64,000 nucleotides of DNA from Brooklawnia sp963780175 (GTDB lineage Bacteria > Actinomycetota > Actinomycetes > Propionibacteriales > Propionibacteriaceae): contig CAWAAT010000001.1 in assembly GCA_963780175.1 (NCBI GenBank), positions 744,001-808,000 on the forward strand. The letters are read 5' to 3'. The translations under genes and the position numbers were made by a program. Shown in pieces: positions 33,621-42,459 of this stretch. Each line of letters starts with the position of its first letter. Position 1 is the stretch's first letter. A model generated the notes under the pieces. That model was given only the letters and a program-made list of their open reading frames with translations, did no database searches and was not told where the DNA came from.

Positions 33621-35303
33621 CTAGACGGCGATGACGACCGGCACGATCATCGGACGTGCGCGGTAGGTTCGGGAGACCCAGCGGCCGACGATCCTGCGCA
33701 CCACCTGCTGCAGCCGATGGGTGTCGTCCACGCCCTCGGCGAGTGCCGCCAGCAGGGCGCCCTGCAGTTCCTCGGTGATCGAGTCGAAGGCATGCGGATC
33801 CTCCGTGAAGCCACGGGCGCTGATGTCGGGACCGGCCACCAGAGCGCCGGCCCGCAGGTCGACCGCCGCGATGATCGAGATGAACCCCTTCTCGCCGAGG
33901 ATGCGCCGGTCGGTCAAAGACGACTCGGTCACGTCACCCACGGTGGCACCGTCGACGAAGATGTAGGACGCGTCCACCCGCCCCACCCGTTTGGCGATGC
34001 CGCCCTGCATGTCGATGACATCGCCATCACCGGCCACGAGGGTCCGCTCTGCGGGCACACCGGTGGCCTGCGCGAGCCGGGCGTTGGCCACCAGGTGTCG
34101 CGCCTCGCCGTGGATGGGCAACACGTTGCGTGGTTGGACGACGTTGTAGAGGTACAGCAGTTCACCGGAGCTGGCATGGCCCGAGGTGTGAACGAACGCG
34201 CTGCCCTTGTGCACCACCGCGGCTCCCAGCCGGGTCAGTCCGTTGATCACCCGGTAGACCGCGTTCTCGTTGCCGGGGATCAGCGACGAGGCCAGCAGGA
34301 CGGTGTCCCCTGGGCCGACCTGAACGACCGGGTGTTCGTGATTGGCCATCCTGGCCAGCGCCGCCAACGGTTCGCCCTGGGAGCCCGTGGAGATGATCAG
34401 CACCTTGTCGGCTGGGTACTTGCCGATGTCATTCAGCTCGATGAGGGTTCCCCCGGGCACCCTGAGGAAGCCGAGTTGCTGGGCGGTGGCCATGTTGCGC
34501 ACCATTGAGCGTCCGACGTAGACCACCTTGCGACCGTGAACGACCGCCAGGTCCATGACCTGCTGGACGCGGTGCACGTGCGAGGCGAAGCATGCGACCA
34601 CGAGCTTGTTGCGGGCCTGAGCGAAGACCCGTTCCAGTGCCGGCTCCACGTCCCGGTCGGGGGCGGTGAACCCGGGTACGTCGGCGTTGGTGGAGTCGAC
34701 CATCAGCAGGTCGACGCCCTCAATCGACAACCGTGCGAAGCCGCGCAGGTCGGTGATCCGGGCGTCCAGCGGCAGCTGGTCCATCTTGAAGTCGCCGGTG
34801 TGCAGCACTGTGCCGGCGGAGGTCTTGATGGCCACGGCCAGGGCATCGGGGATCGAGTGGGTGACGGCGAAGAACTCGAGTCCGAACTCGCCGAGCTGGA
34901 CACTGTCGCCCTCGTCGACCTCGTGGTACATCGCGGTGTCGCGCAGCCGGTGTTCGCGCAGCTTTCCGTCGACGAACGCCAGGGTGAGCTTGCTGCCGTA
35001 GATCGGGATGTCCTGACGGCGGCGTAACAGGTAGGGGACGGCGCCGATGTGATCCTCGTGGCCATGGGTGAGCACGAGCGCGACGATGTCGTCGAGGCGA
35101 TCATCCAGGTAGTCGAGGCCTGGCAGGATGAGGTCGACCCCGGGCTGGTCGTCCTCGGGGAACAACACCCCGCAGTCGACCAGCAACAGCTGGCCGTTGA
35201 TCTCGAAGACGGTCATGTTGCGGCCGATGTCACCGAGCCCCCCGAGCGGGATGATCCGCAGGGTGTGGGACGCGAGCTTGGGTGGGGTCTGGAGAGCATT
35301 CAT
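33621..35303 (-). CDS. rnj: Ribonuclease J
   Basis: 560-aa metallo-beta-lactamase/beta-CASP nuclease with 5'-3' exo- and endonuclease activity in mRNA decay and rRNA maturation. Metal site LVLTHGHEDHIGAVPYLL, downstream HTGDFKMDQLP, beta-CASP segments VACFASHVHRVQQVMD and YVGRSMVRNM, and HTSGHASSGEL. The ATG at 35303 gives normal length; a longer reading lacks homology. A TACAGT lies 9 nt upstream. RNase J, PNPase and RNase III all lie within this window. Confidence 0.96.
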   Translation of the reverse strand: MNALQTPPKLASHTLRIIPLGGLGDIGRNMTVFEINGQLLLVDCGVLFPEDDQPGVDLILPGLDYLDDRLDDIVALVLTHGHEDHIGAVPYLLRRRQDIPIYGSKLTLAFVDGKLREHRLRDTAMYHEVDEGDSVQLGEFGLEFFAVTHSIPDALAVAIKTSAGTVLHTGDFKMDQLPLDARITDLRGFARLSIEGVDLLMVDSTNADVPGFTAPDRDVEPALERVFAQARNKLVVACFASHVHRVQQVMDLAVVHGRKVVYVGRSMVRNMATAQQLGFLRVPGGTLIELNDIGKYPADKVLIISTGSQGEPLAALARMANHEHPVVQVGPGDTVLLASSLIPGNENAVYRVINGLTRLGAAVVHKGSAFVHTSGHASSGELLYLYNVVQPRNVLPIHGEARHLVANARLAQATGVPAERTLVAGDGDVIDMQGGIAKRVGRVDASYIFVDGATVGDVTESSLTDRRILGEKGFISIIAAVDLRAGALVAGPDISARGFTEDPHAFDSITEELQGALLAALAEGVDDTHRLQQVVRRIVGRWVSRTYRARPMIVPVVIAV

Positions 35304-35312
35304 GTCAGGCCT

Positions 35313-35318
35313 ACTGTA
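35313..35318 (-). promoter_or_regulatory. Candidate -10 of rnj
   Basis: TACAGT on the minus strand ends 9 nt before the ATG, predicting a leader of only a few nt. It shares a 70-bp divergent region with the GNAT gene promoter. Confidence 0.35.
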
Positions 35319-35361
35319 CCGGGCCAACCTGCTGGCCGGCCGCCGGCGACCGGGGGACGCA

Positions 35362-35367
35362 TAGGAT
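35362..35367 (+). promoter_or_regulatory. -10 element of the GNAT gene (leaderless)
   Basis: TAGGAT ends 6 nt before the GTG at 35374. Matches the recurring TANNNT-N6-start arrangement. Confidence 0.45.
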
Positions 35368-35373
35368 GGCACG

Positions 35374-35910
35374 GTGAATCAGATCCCGCGCCCTGACAGC
35401 GTCCGCCTCGCGATGCCGGCCGAGGCTTGGGCCATCGCCCAGGTGCAACGTGCCTGGCTGGCCAACCGTCTGCCGCTCGCGAGCCTGCTGGACTCCGTGA
35501 CCGAGGACGAGGCCTCGGCAGCCTGGGAGCGGGCGATCCTGCGGCCCCCGCTCGCCACCTTCCGCGTCCTGGTGGGCCTCGACGCGAACAGCTCGGTGAT
35601 CGGATTCGCCGCAGTCGGACCGAGTGATGACCCGGACGCCGAGGTGAGCGATGCGTTGGTGGCCGAGTTCTGCATCGACCCGCGAGTGACTGACGCTGGG
35701 CACGATGACCGACTCATGCACGCCGTGATCGACACCATGAAGGCAGATGGCTTCACCCGGGCGACCTGGTGGGTGCTGTCGGACGACGACTCCACCAGAC
35801 AACTGCTGGTGGAGTCGGGCTGGGAGCCCGATGGTGCCCACCAGGAGATCGGCGACGAGGACGACAACCTGCGCCTCAAGCAGGTCAGGCTGCACACCTC
35901 GCTGGTCTGA
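35374..35910 (+). CDS. GNAT family N-acetyltransferase
   Basis: 178-aa acetyltransferase-fold protein. The acetyl-CoA-binding region is the FCIDPRVTDAGHDDRLMHAV stretch, where the usual Q/RxxGxG/A loop is degenerate (TDAGHDDRL), followed by ATWWVLSDDDSTRQLLVESGW typical of the last GNAT strands. Substrate unknown. Divergent from rnj and likely leaderless. Confidence 0.72.
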   Translation: MNQIPRPDSVRLAMPAEAWAIAQVQRAWLANRLPLASLLDSVTEDEASAAWERAILRPPLATFRVLVGLDANSSVIGFAAVGPSDDPDAEVSDALVAEFCIDPRVTDAGHDDRLMHAVIDTMKADGFTRATWWVLSDDDSTRQLLVESGWEPDGAHQEIGDEDDNLRLKQVRLHTSLV

Positions 35911-35941
35911 TCGCTTCTGCTGGCTTCAGCCCTCGTCAGGT

Positions 35942-36640
35942 TCAGCCCAACTGGTTGATCAGCACGTCGGTGCCGTGCAGGCGTGCGACGAGTCCCTCGG
36001 AATCGGTCGTGATGCCCTCGTAGGACATGCCCGCCACCGACGGCAGCCTGAGCTCCGGAGCCATCGAATCCACCGCCAACTGGACGATCATGTCGGGCAC
36101 CGCCACACCCGCGGCCGAGGCTGTCGGGTTCTCGAGCAGCAGGGAGCCGTCCGAACCAACCGAGAGATCGGCCTGCAGTTCGATGACCGCCACCACGCCG
36201 AACACCTCCACCGAGGCGCGGGCCGACACCCGGTCTGCCCTCACATGGCCCACCGGGAAACCGACCAGAGTGGTGAGCTGGCGCCACGTCATGACGATCT
36301 GCGCATCCAGTTGCTCCGCCCGCATCGCCGCCGGGTCGTCGACAGGGCTCAGACCGGTGGCATTCGCCTTGATGGTCTGGACCTCAGCCGTGCGGTCACC
36401 GACAGGGAGCGTGGCGTCGGTGACCGTCACCCTGGCATCCGTCAAGCGGTTGGTGAGGCGTGTGGCGACGAAGGGCCAGCCGCCCAGTTCGGTGCTGACC
36501 TGCCCGCCCAGTTCGGCGGTCAACGTCGCGCTGACCTGTCGTTCGGCGTCCCGCCGAATCCACTCGTCGGCGACCGCCAGCCCGGCGGCCACGCCGAGCA
36601 CCAGTAGCAGGATGCCGAAGAGCCGGCCGAGCTTGCGCAC
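35942..36640 (-). CDS. DUF2993 (LmeA-like) lipid-binding protein
   Basis: 232-aa DUF2993-family protein with an N-terminal membrane anchor or signal (about residues 5-24, LGRLFGILLLVLGVAAGLAV). The rest resembles the LmeA/TULIP-like fold; in mycobacteria LmeA binds phospholipid and helps build lipomannan. Features include ELGGWPFVATRLTNRLTDAR. Tight spacing behind dapB (8 nt), plus its own possible -10 (TAGGAT) 5 nt before the GTG. Confidence 0.8.
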   Translation of the reverse strand: MRKLGRLFGILLLVLGVAAGLAVADEWIRRDAERQVSATLTAELGGQVSTELGGWPFVATRLTNRLTDARVTVTDATLPVGDRTAEVQTIKANATGLSPVDDPAAMRAEQLDAQIVMTWRQLTTLVGFPVGHVRADRVSARASVEVFGVVAVIELQADLSVGSDGSLLLENPTASAAGVAVPDMIVQLAVDSMAPELRLPSVAGMSYEGITTDSEGLVARLHGTDVLINQLG

Positions 36641-36645
36641 CGAGG

Positions 36646-36651
36646 ATCCTA
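36646..36651 (-). promoter_or_regulatory. Candidate internal -10 for the DUF2993 gene
   Basis: TAGGAT overlaps the dapB stop and ends 5 nt before the GTG, slightly short for leaderless initiation; its AGGA could instead serve as Shine-Dalgarno. Confidence 0.3.
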
Positions 36652-37386
36652 GATGCCCAGCAGGTCATCAATGCCGATGGTCAGCCCGGCACGATCGCCC
36701 ACCGCCCGTACCGCGGCGAGGATGCCGGACATGTAGCTGCTTCGTTGGAAGGAGTCGTCGCGGATCGTTAGCATCTCGCCGGGGTTGCCGAACACCACCT
36801 CCTGATGGGCGAACAGTCCCTGGAGTCGAACCGAGTGGACGTGTACCCCCTCGATCAGGGCACCCCGGGCACCTTCGACCTCGTGGCCGGTCGCGTCCGG
36901 CATCGGATCGCAGCCGGCTTCGGCACGGGCCGAAGCGATCGCCCGGGCGGTGGTGACCGCCGTCCCCGACGGCGCGTCCACCTTGCGCGGATGGTGCAGT
37001 TCGATGATCTCGACCGACTCGAAGAAGGGTGCCGCCTTGGCCGCGAAGTGCATCATCAGCACGGCGGCGATGGAGAAGTTGGCGGCGATCAGCACGTTCA
37101 CGTCGGGACGCCCGGTCAGCCATGCGCGCACCTCGTCGTAGCGGGCAGGGGTGAACCCGGTCGTGCCGACGACTGCGTGGATGCCGTGTTCGATGCACCA
37201 GGCCAGATTGTCCATCACCACGTCGGGGTGGGTGAAATCGATGACCACGTCAGCTTCCATCACCTGACTGCGGTCGTCGCCCGCGTCCACCGCTGCCACG
37301 AGCTGCAGGTCGCCGGCCTGCTCGACCGCTTGGCAGATCTCCTGCCCCATGCGTCCCTTCGACCCGAAGACCGCAACCTTGATCAT
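36649..37386 (-). CDS. dapB: 4-hydroxy-tetrahydrodipicolinate reductase
   Basis: 245-aa DapB of the lysine/diaminopimelate pathway, needed for peptidoglycan. NAD(P) loop VAVFGSKGRMGQEI, VIDFTHPD, GTTGFTP and the signature IELHHPRKVDAPSGTA are all present. GAGAGGCGGG precedes the ATG. Follows pnp with a terminator between; the M16 peptidase often found between pnp and dapB is absent. Confidence 0.96.
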   Translation of the reverse strand: MIKVAVFGSKGRMGQEICQAVEQAGDLQLVAAVDAGDDRSQVMEADVVIDFTHPDVVMDNLAWCIEHGIHAVVGTTGFTPARYDEVRAWLTGRPDVNVLIAANFSIAAVLMMHFAAKAAPFFESVEIIELHHPRKVDAPSGTAVTTARAIASARAEAGCDPMPDATGHEVEGARGALIEGVHVHSVRLQGLFAHQEVVFGNPGEMLTIRDDSFQRSSYMSGILAAVRAVGDRAGLTIGIDDLLGI

Positions 37387-37475
37387 CGTTCCCGCCTCTC
37401 ACGCTGGCTCGCTCGTCACTGGCCTGACCGCACCAAGCCTAGTGTTCGCGGCCCCAGGGTGGACCGGACATGCCA

Positions 37476-37505
37476 CGGCCCGCGGAGCAGAAGCTCCACG
37501 GGCCG
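37476..37505 (-). terminator. Terminator after pnp
   Basis: CGGCCCG-c-GGAGC / GCTCC-a-CGGGCCG: a 13-position stem with one mismatch and an AGAA loop, beginning about 20 nt after the pnp stop. The U-tract is weak. Confidence 0.65.
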
Positions 37506-37525
37506 AGTACAACTGCGGATCAGGC

Positions 37526-39745
37526 TCAGGCCTCCGGCTGGGACTCCTCGGCCTTGTCCTCGGTGACCGGCACAAGCGACAGCTTGCCCCGGTCGTCGAT
37601 GTCACTGATCTCCACCTGAATCTTCTGGCCGACGCTGAGCACGGTCTCGACGTTCTCGACCCGCTGACCATCGTTCAGCTGGCGCATCTTCGAGATGTGC
37701 AGCAGGCCGTCCTTGCCGGGCAGCAGTGAGATGAAGGCCCCGAAGCTGGTCAGCTTGACCACGGTGCCGAGGTAACGCTCACCCTTCTCGGGCATCGTCG
37801 GGTTGGCGATCGCGTTGATCATCTGACGGGCAGCCTCGGCCGATTCGCCATTGACGGCACCGATGTAGATGGTGCCGTCCTCCTCGATGGAGATGTTGGC
37901 GCCCGTCTCGTCCTGGATCTGGTTGATGACCTTGCCCTTGGGCCCGATCACCTCGCCGATCTTGTCCACCGGGACGTGGGTGGTGATGATCCGCGGCGCG
38001 TACTCGCTCATCTCGTCGGGAGCGTCGATGGCCTCGTTCATCACGCCCAGGATCGCCGTCCGGGCGTCCTTGGCCTGCAGGAGCGCGGCCGCCAACACGT
38101 CGGACGGAATCCCGTCCAGCTTCGTGTCGAGCTGCAGCGCGGTGATGAACTCCGCCGTGCCGGCCACCTTGAAGTCCATGTCACCCAGGGCATCCTCGGC
38201 GCCCAGAATGTCGGTCAGGGCCAGGTAACGGGTCTCACCGTTGTCGTCGGCCTCGCTCATCAGGCCCATGGCGATGCCGGCCACCGAAGCGCGCAGCGGC
38301 ACACCGGCGTTGAGCAGCGCAAGGCTCGCCGCGCAGACCGAGCCCATCGAGGTCGAGCCGTTCGACCCGATCGCCTCAGAGACCTGACGGATCGCGTAGG
38401 GGAACTCCTCGCGCAGCGGCAGTACGGGAATGATGGCCCGCTCGGCCAGTGCGCCGTGACCGACCTCACGACGCTTCGGCGAGCCGACGCGTCCGGTCTC
38501 ACCGGTGGAGTACGGCGGCATGTCGTACTGGTGCATGTAGCGCTTGGCCTTCACCGAGCTCAGGGTGTCCAGCTTCTGCTCCATGTCGAGCATGTTCAGC
38601 GTCGTGACGCCCAGCACCTGGGTCTCACCGCGCTGGAACAGCGAACTGCCGTGCACCCGCGGGATGAGGCCGACCTCGCTGGAAAGCGGACGGATGTCCT
38701 TGGGGCCACGGCCGTCGATCCGGACGCCGTCGCGCAACACCCGGCGGCGCACGATCTTCTTCTGCAGCGCCTTGAAGGCCCCCGAGATCTCACCCTGCCG
38801 ACCTTCGTAGGACCCCGAGTCGGCGAGTTGTCCGAAGACGGACGCCTTCAGGCTCTTCTCGGCCTCGACGCGCTGCTGCTTGTCGGCGATCTGCATGATG
38901 CGGTCGAGTTCATTCGCAGCGATCGACGACACCTCGGCGAAGACGTCGTCCTCGTACTCCTTGAAGACCGGGTAAGGGTAGGTCTCCTTGCTGGCCTGCT
39001 GGGCCAGTTCGACCTGGGTGTCACACAACACCTTGATGAACGGCTTGGCGGCCTCGAGCCCGCTTGCCACGACATCCTCGGTGGGAGCCGTCTTGCCGGA
39101 ACGGACCAGATTCCAGGTCGCGTCCGTCCCGCCTGCCTCGACCATCATGATGGCGACGTCGCCGTCGGCCAGCACCCGGCCGGCAACGACCATCGCGAAG
39201 ACCGAGCTGTTCACCTGCTCGACGGTCGGGAAGCAGACCCACTGGTTACCGAGCAACGCCACCCGCACCGCCCCGATCGGGCCATGGAAGGGCAGACCCG
39301 CGATCTGGGTGGACATCGACGCGGCGTTGATCGCCACGACGTCGTACTCGACCTGCGGGTTGAGCGCCAACACGGTCACCACGACCTGGACCTCGTTGCG
39401 CAGCCCCTTGACAAAAGCAGGGCGCAGCGGTCGGTCGATCAACCGGCAGGCAAGAATCGCGTTCTCGCTGGGACGTCCCTCGCGACGGAAGAACGAGCCG
39501 GGGATGCGTCCCACGGCGTACATCTTCTCTTCAACGTCAACGGTCAACGGGAAGAAGTCGATCGACTCGCGCGGGGACTTCTGCGCGGTGGTGGTTGACA
39601 GCAACATCGTGTCGCCGTCCAGGTAAACCGCGGCGGCGCCGTCGGCCTGCTGGGCCAGCACGCCGGCCTCGAAGCGGACGACGTGCTTGCCGTAGGTTCC
39701 GTTGTCGATGATCGCTTCTGCGAACTTGAGGTTTTCACCCTCCAT
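37526..39745 (-). CDS. pnp: Polynucleotide phosphorylase
   Basis: 739-aa 3'-5' phosphorolytic exoribonuclease of RNA decay. Two RNase PH domains (about 10-230 and 330-560; the second has GTTxxx-like QVLGVTTLNM and GSNGSTSMGSVCAASLAL) flank an alpha domain. KH (VIGPKGKVINQIQDETGANI) and S1 (GERYLGTVVKLTSFGAFISL) domains end it. AGAGGA precedes the ATG. A hairpin in its leader recalls RNase III-dependent autoregulation known in E. coli. Confidence 0.97.
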   Translation of the reverse strand: MEGENLKFAEAIIDNGTYGKHVVRFEAGVLAQQADGAAAVYLDGDTMLLSTTTAQKSPRESIDFFPLTVDVEEKMYAVGRIPGSFFRREGRPSENAILACRLIDRPLRPAFVKGLRNEVQVVVTVLALNPQVEYDVVAINAASMSTQIAGLPFHGPIGAVRVALLGNQWVCFPTVEQVNSSVFAMVVAGRVLADGDVAIMMVEAGGTDATWNLVRSGKTAPTEDVVASGLEAAKPFIKVLCDTQVELAQQASKETYPYPVFKEYEDDVFAEVSSIAANELDRIMQIADKQQRVEAEKSLKASVFGQLADSGSYEGRQGEISGAFKALQKKIVRRRVLRDGVRIDGRGPKDIRPLSSEVGLIPRVHGSSLFQRGETQVLGVTTLNMLDMEQKLDTLSSVKAKRYMHQYDMPPYSTGETGRVGSPKRREVGHGALAERAIIPVLPLREEFPYAIRQVSEAIGSNGSTSMGSVCAASLALLNAGVPLRASVAGIAMGLMSEADDNGETRYLALTDILGAEDALGDMDFKVAGTAEFITALQLDTKLDGIPSDVLAAALLQAKDARTAILGVMNEAIDAPDEMSEYAPRIITTHVPVDKIGEVIGPKGKVINQIQDETGANISIEEDGTIYIGAVNGESAEAARQMINAIANPTMPEKGERYLGTVVKLTSFGAFISLLPGKDGLLHISKMRQLNDGQRVENVETVLSVGQKIQVEISDIDDRGKLSLVPVTEDKAEESQPEA

Positions 39746-39764
39746 GAATATGTCCTCTCTGCAT

Positions 39765-39813
39765 GCGGACGTGAGTCCGCGACGTCAGGGACGAGCACGA
39801 CGGCCCGACCCTA
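39765..39813 (-). promoter_or_regulatory. pnp -10 and leader hairpin
   Basis: TAGGGT at 39813-39808 predicts a leader of about 55 nt. Within it GCGGAC-TCAC-GTCCGC (39780-39765) forms a perfect 6-bp stem with a tetraloop, 19 nt before the ATG. Possible site for PNPase/RNase III feedback, by analogy only. Confidence 0.4.
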
Positions 39814-40051
39814 GTGCGGCGCAGGACAGATCATCGGGAGGTTTCCGGCCTCGACTGCCGGTCTTCGATCGAGGTCCTCGGGACGCCGGGGTCACCGGCC
39901 GGCCCGCGGGCCACTACCGAGGACCAACAATCATGATTGTCCTCGCGCCCATGCCACCCTGGGCGGGCGGCTATGTGTGAAGTTGTCTGTTCTCCCATGA
40001 TGCCGGGGTGGGGTGGAGATTGCACGCTGACGGATTCCCCGGCGCAAACAC

Positions 40052-40087
40052 CGCTGGGGGAACAGCCGGACGGCTGCTCCCCCAGCG
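40052..40087 (-). terminator. Terminator after rpsO
   Basis: Stem of 16 bp (CGCTGGGGGAGCAGCC with GGCTGTTCCCCCAGCG, one G-U pair) and a 4-nt loop, followed by GGTGTTTGCG. Strong intrinsic terminator candidate. Confidence 0.75.
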
Positions 40088-40100
40088 GGTCAGTTGGTGG

Positions 40101-40364
40101 TCACCGACGCAGGCCGAGCCGCTCGATGAGCTTGCGGTAGTGGTCGACGTCTTCCCTGGCCACGTAGTTCAGCAGGCGACGTCGCTGACCGACCAGCAGC
40201 AGCAGACCGCGGCGGCTGTGGTGGTCACCCTTGTGTGCCTTCAGGTGCTCGGTGAGATGTGCGATGCGCTTGGACAGCAGCGCAATCTGCACGTCCGGGG
40301 AGCCGGTGTCGCCAGGATGCAAGGCGTACTCTTCGATGATCTTCTTCTTGGTTTCAGCGTCCAT
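40101..40364 (-). CDS. rpsO: 30S ribosomal protein S15
   Basis: 87-aa S15, primary 16S binder and bridge B4 component. LHPGDTGSPDVQIALLSKRI and HHSRRGLLLLVGQRRRLLNYV are diagnostic. Flanked by terminators on both sides, so transcribed alone, with ribF upstream and pnp downstream as usual. Confidence 0.97.
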   Translation of the reverse strand: MDAETKKKIIEEYALHPGDTGSPDVQIALLSKRIAHLTEHLKAHKGDHHSRRGLLLLVGQRRRLLNYVAREDVDHYRKLIERLGLRR

Positions 40365-40451
40365 GACAGCCCAACCCTCTCAGACTTGCTGCGCGGCGCC
40401 CCCTGTGCGGGATTGCGATGGGAGCTCTTACCAGACCGCGGCCGATCCAAC

Positions 40452-40471
40452 GGCAACCTCGAAAGGTTACC
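40452..40471 (-). terminator. UUCG-loop hairpin after ribF
   Basis: GGTAACCT-TTCG-AGGTTGCC: 8-bp stem (one G-U) closed by a TTCG tetraloop, about 47 nt after the ribF stop and 88 nt before rpsO. Confidence 0.55.
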
Positions 40472-40517
40472 ACGCTCGGGTTGCGGGCGGTGAATCTGGC
40501 CGGGCCAGCCGATCGAT

Positions 40518-41444
40518 TCAGTCCGCGGGTAACAGGCCCAGTGCGATCCGGGCATTGGCGACATCGGTGGTCATCTGGGCGATCAGGTCGTCCACGGAGT
40601 GGAACCGAACCTGTCCACGCAAGTGGGCGACGAACTCCACGGCGATCTCGATCCCGTAGAGCTCCAGATCGGTGCGGTCCAACACGTAGGATTCCACCCG
40701 GCGTTCGATGCCGTTGAAGGTGGGGTTGGTGCCGACGCTGATCGCTGCCGGCAGCCGCGGGCAGGACGGGTCGTCCAGCCGCCGCAGCCAACCTGCGTAC
40801 ACCCCATCTGCCGGAGTCGCCATCTCGGGGGCAACCGGCAGGTTGGCGGTGGGGAAACCCAGTTCGCGTCCGCGCTGGTCGCCCACAACCACCACGCCGC
40901 GGACGGAGAAGTACCTGCCCAGATGGCGGGCAGCCTGGGCCACATCGCCTTCAGCCAACTTGGCCCGCACCAGCGTGGAGCAGGTCCGCTCGGAATCGAC
41001 CTTCGTCAGGTTCAGCACCTCGACCTCGAAGCGGCCCGCCGCAACGTCCCGCATGGTCTGGGGGTTGCCCTTGGCGCCCTGCCCGAACGTGAAGTTCTCA
41101 CCGACCACCACCAACACCGGATCGAGCGGGCCCAGGATGAGGTCGATGAAATGCTCGGGTGTCCAGCCCATCACCTCGCGGTTGAACTGGATGACCCGCA
41201 CCTCATCGGCGCCGTATTTGCGCAGCAGGTCGATGCGGTCCGACAGGGACGTCAGGAGCGCAGGTACCTGGCCGGGTGGGGCCACCACACTCATCGGATG
41301 CGGCCAGAAGGTGACGACGACCACCAACAACGGCTGACCGGGCGACCCGAGCACGGCCGCACGACGCACGGCAGTGGACAACAACTCCTGATGTCCGACG
41401 TGTACGCCATCGAAGTTGCCGACGGCCACCACACTGTGTCGCAT
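40518..41444 (-). CDS. ribF: Bifunctional riboflavin kinase/FAD synthetase
   Basis: 308-aa enzyme making FMN and then FAD. The N-terminal adenylyltransferase has VAVGNFDGVHVGHQELL (HxGH-type) and FIDLILGPLDPVLVVVGENFTFG; the C-terminal kinase has GRELGFPTANLPVAPEMATP and ISVGTNPTFNGIERRVESYVL. It supplies FAD for SdhA and FMN for the split-barrel protein here. Part of the truB-ribF-rpsO order. Confidence 0.96.
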   Translation of the reverse strand: MRHSVVAVGNFDGVHVGHQELLSTAVRRAAVLGSPGQPLLVVVVTFWPHPMSVVAPPGQVPALLTSLSDRIDLLRKYGADEVRVIQFNREVMGWTPEHFIDLILGPLDPVLVVVGENFTFGQGAKGNPQTMRDVAAGRFEVEVLNLTKVDSERTCSTLVRAKLAEGDVAQAARHLGRYFSVRGVVVVGDQRGRELGFPTANLPVAPEMATPADGVYAGWLRRLDDPSCPRLPAAISVGTNPTFNGIERRVESYVLDRTDLELYGIEIAVEFVAHLRGQVRFHSVDDLIAQMTTDVANARIALGLLPAD

Positions 41445-41588
41445 GAAGTCTCCCGGTCACGTCCGTCAACCCGCCCAGAAGGTAGGGCCGGTGACCAGCA
41501 TAACGGCGATCGCTGCAGCATCTTCGAGCCGGCTTCGGTTCCACGTGGGAAGAGTCCTGGAGAATACGCCCAACGAGCCCTCGCGAGC

Positions 41589-42371
41589 TTAGGAGAAGCG
41601 GGCGGGCCTTCGCTGGCTGAAAGCGGCCACGCCTTCGGCGAAGTCGGGCAGAGCCGAGCATTGTGATTGCAGCCGGGCCTCCATGGCCAGGTACTCCTCG
41701 AAGTCGTTGAACTGCGCCGCCCAGACCTGCTGCTTGATCCCCGCGAAGGCCCCTCGCGGGCCGGTGAGCAGACCTCCGATGAGGTCAACGGTGGCCTGGC
41801 TGAGCCGCTCAGGGGCGACGACGTCGGTGATCAGCCCCAAGCGCTGGGCGTCCAGGGCGGTCAGCGATCGACCACTCATCAACACATCGACGGCCCGCAG
41901 GTGTCCGAGCGTGCGGGTCAGGACGTACCCCACTCCGGTGTCCGGCACCAGACCCACGGTCACGAAGGCTGTCGTGAAAATGGCATCATCGCCAGCCAGG
42001 CAGAAATCGGCCAGCAGCGCCAGTCCCATGCCCGCTCCGGCAGCCGCACGGTGCACCGAGGCGATCACCGGCTTGGGCATCCGCCGGATGAGCACGGCGG
42101 CTGCTCCCAGATCAGCCACCAGCCCCGCCATGTCCAGGTTGCCGCTGACGAGCCCTTCCTGGAAGGCGTCAATATCGCCCCCAGCGCAGAAGGCCTTGCC
42201 GGCACCACTCAGCAGGACGACACGCACGTCGTCGTCGGCGGACGCCGCCTGCAGCGCACTCACCAACTCGGCTGCCATCTGAGGTCCGATGGCGTTGAGA
42301 CGAGCGGGGTTGTTCAAGGTGACGTGGGCGATCTGACCAGAGGTCGAGTACTCGATCTGCGAGAGCTCCAT
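41589..42371 (-). CDS. Enoyl-CoA hydratase/isomerase family protein
   Basis: 260-aa crotonase-fold protein. Oxyanion-hole segments GKAFCAGGDIDAF and SVHRAAAGAGMGLALLADF (HRAAAGAG in place of the usual NGxxxGGG) are visible; the catalytic Glu positions of true hydratases are not obvious, so it may be an isomerase or decarboxylase-like member. The ATG at 42371 is favoured over a GTG at 42380 because TAGTGT ends 7 nt before it. Inserted between truB and ribF. Confidence 0.85.
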   Translation of the reverse strand: MELSQIEYSTSGQIAHVTLNNPARLNAIGPQMAAELVSALQAASADDDVRVVLLSGAGKAFCAGGDIDAFQEGLVSGNLDMAGLVADLGAAAVLIRRMPKPVIASVHRAAAGAGMGLALLADFCLAGDDAIFTTAFVTVGLVPDTGVGYVLTRTLGHLRAVDVLMSGRSLTALDAQRLGLITDVVAPERLSQATVDLIGGLLTGPRGAFAGIKQQVWAAQFNDFEEYLAMEARLQSQCSALPDFAEGVAAFSQRRPARFS

Positions 42372-42378
42372 GGCCTTC

Positions 42379-42384
42379 ACACTA
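42379..42384 (-). promoter_or_regulatory. -10 element of the enoyl-CoA hydratase gene (leaderless)
   Basis: Minus-strand TAGTGT ends 7 nt before the ATG at 42371; supports that start and independent transcription of this inserted gene. Confidence 0.45.
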
Positions 42385-42459
42385 GGGGCGCCCCTGCCGC
42401 CAGGTGCTCCGCCCCACCATCTCCTCTTGACGAGCCAGCCCTCCAGGCTCGACGACGGT

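Larger units (their letters stand above)
39746..40100 (-). other. 355-bp gap between rpsO and pnp
   Basis: No gene is seen. It holds the rpsO terminator (40052-40087), an inverted repeat at 39919-39944 containing the perfect 14-bp palindrome ACAATCATGATTGT (39927-39940), a GGCCCGCGGGCC palindrome near 39901-39912, a candidate pnp -10 (TAGGGT, 39813-39808) and a leader hairpin. Confidence 0.6.
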
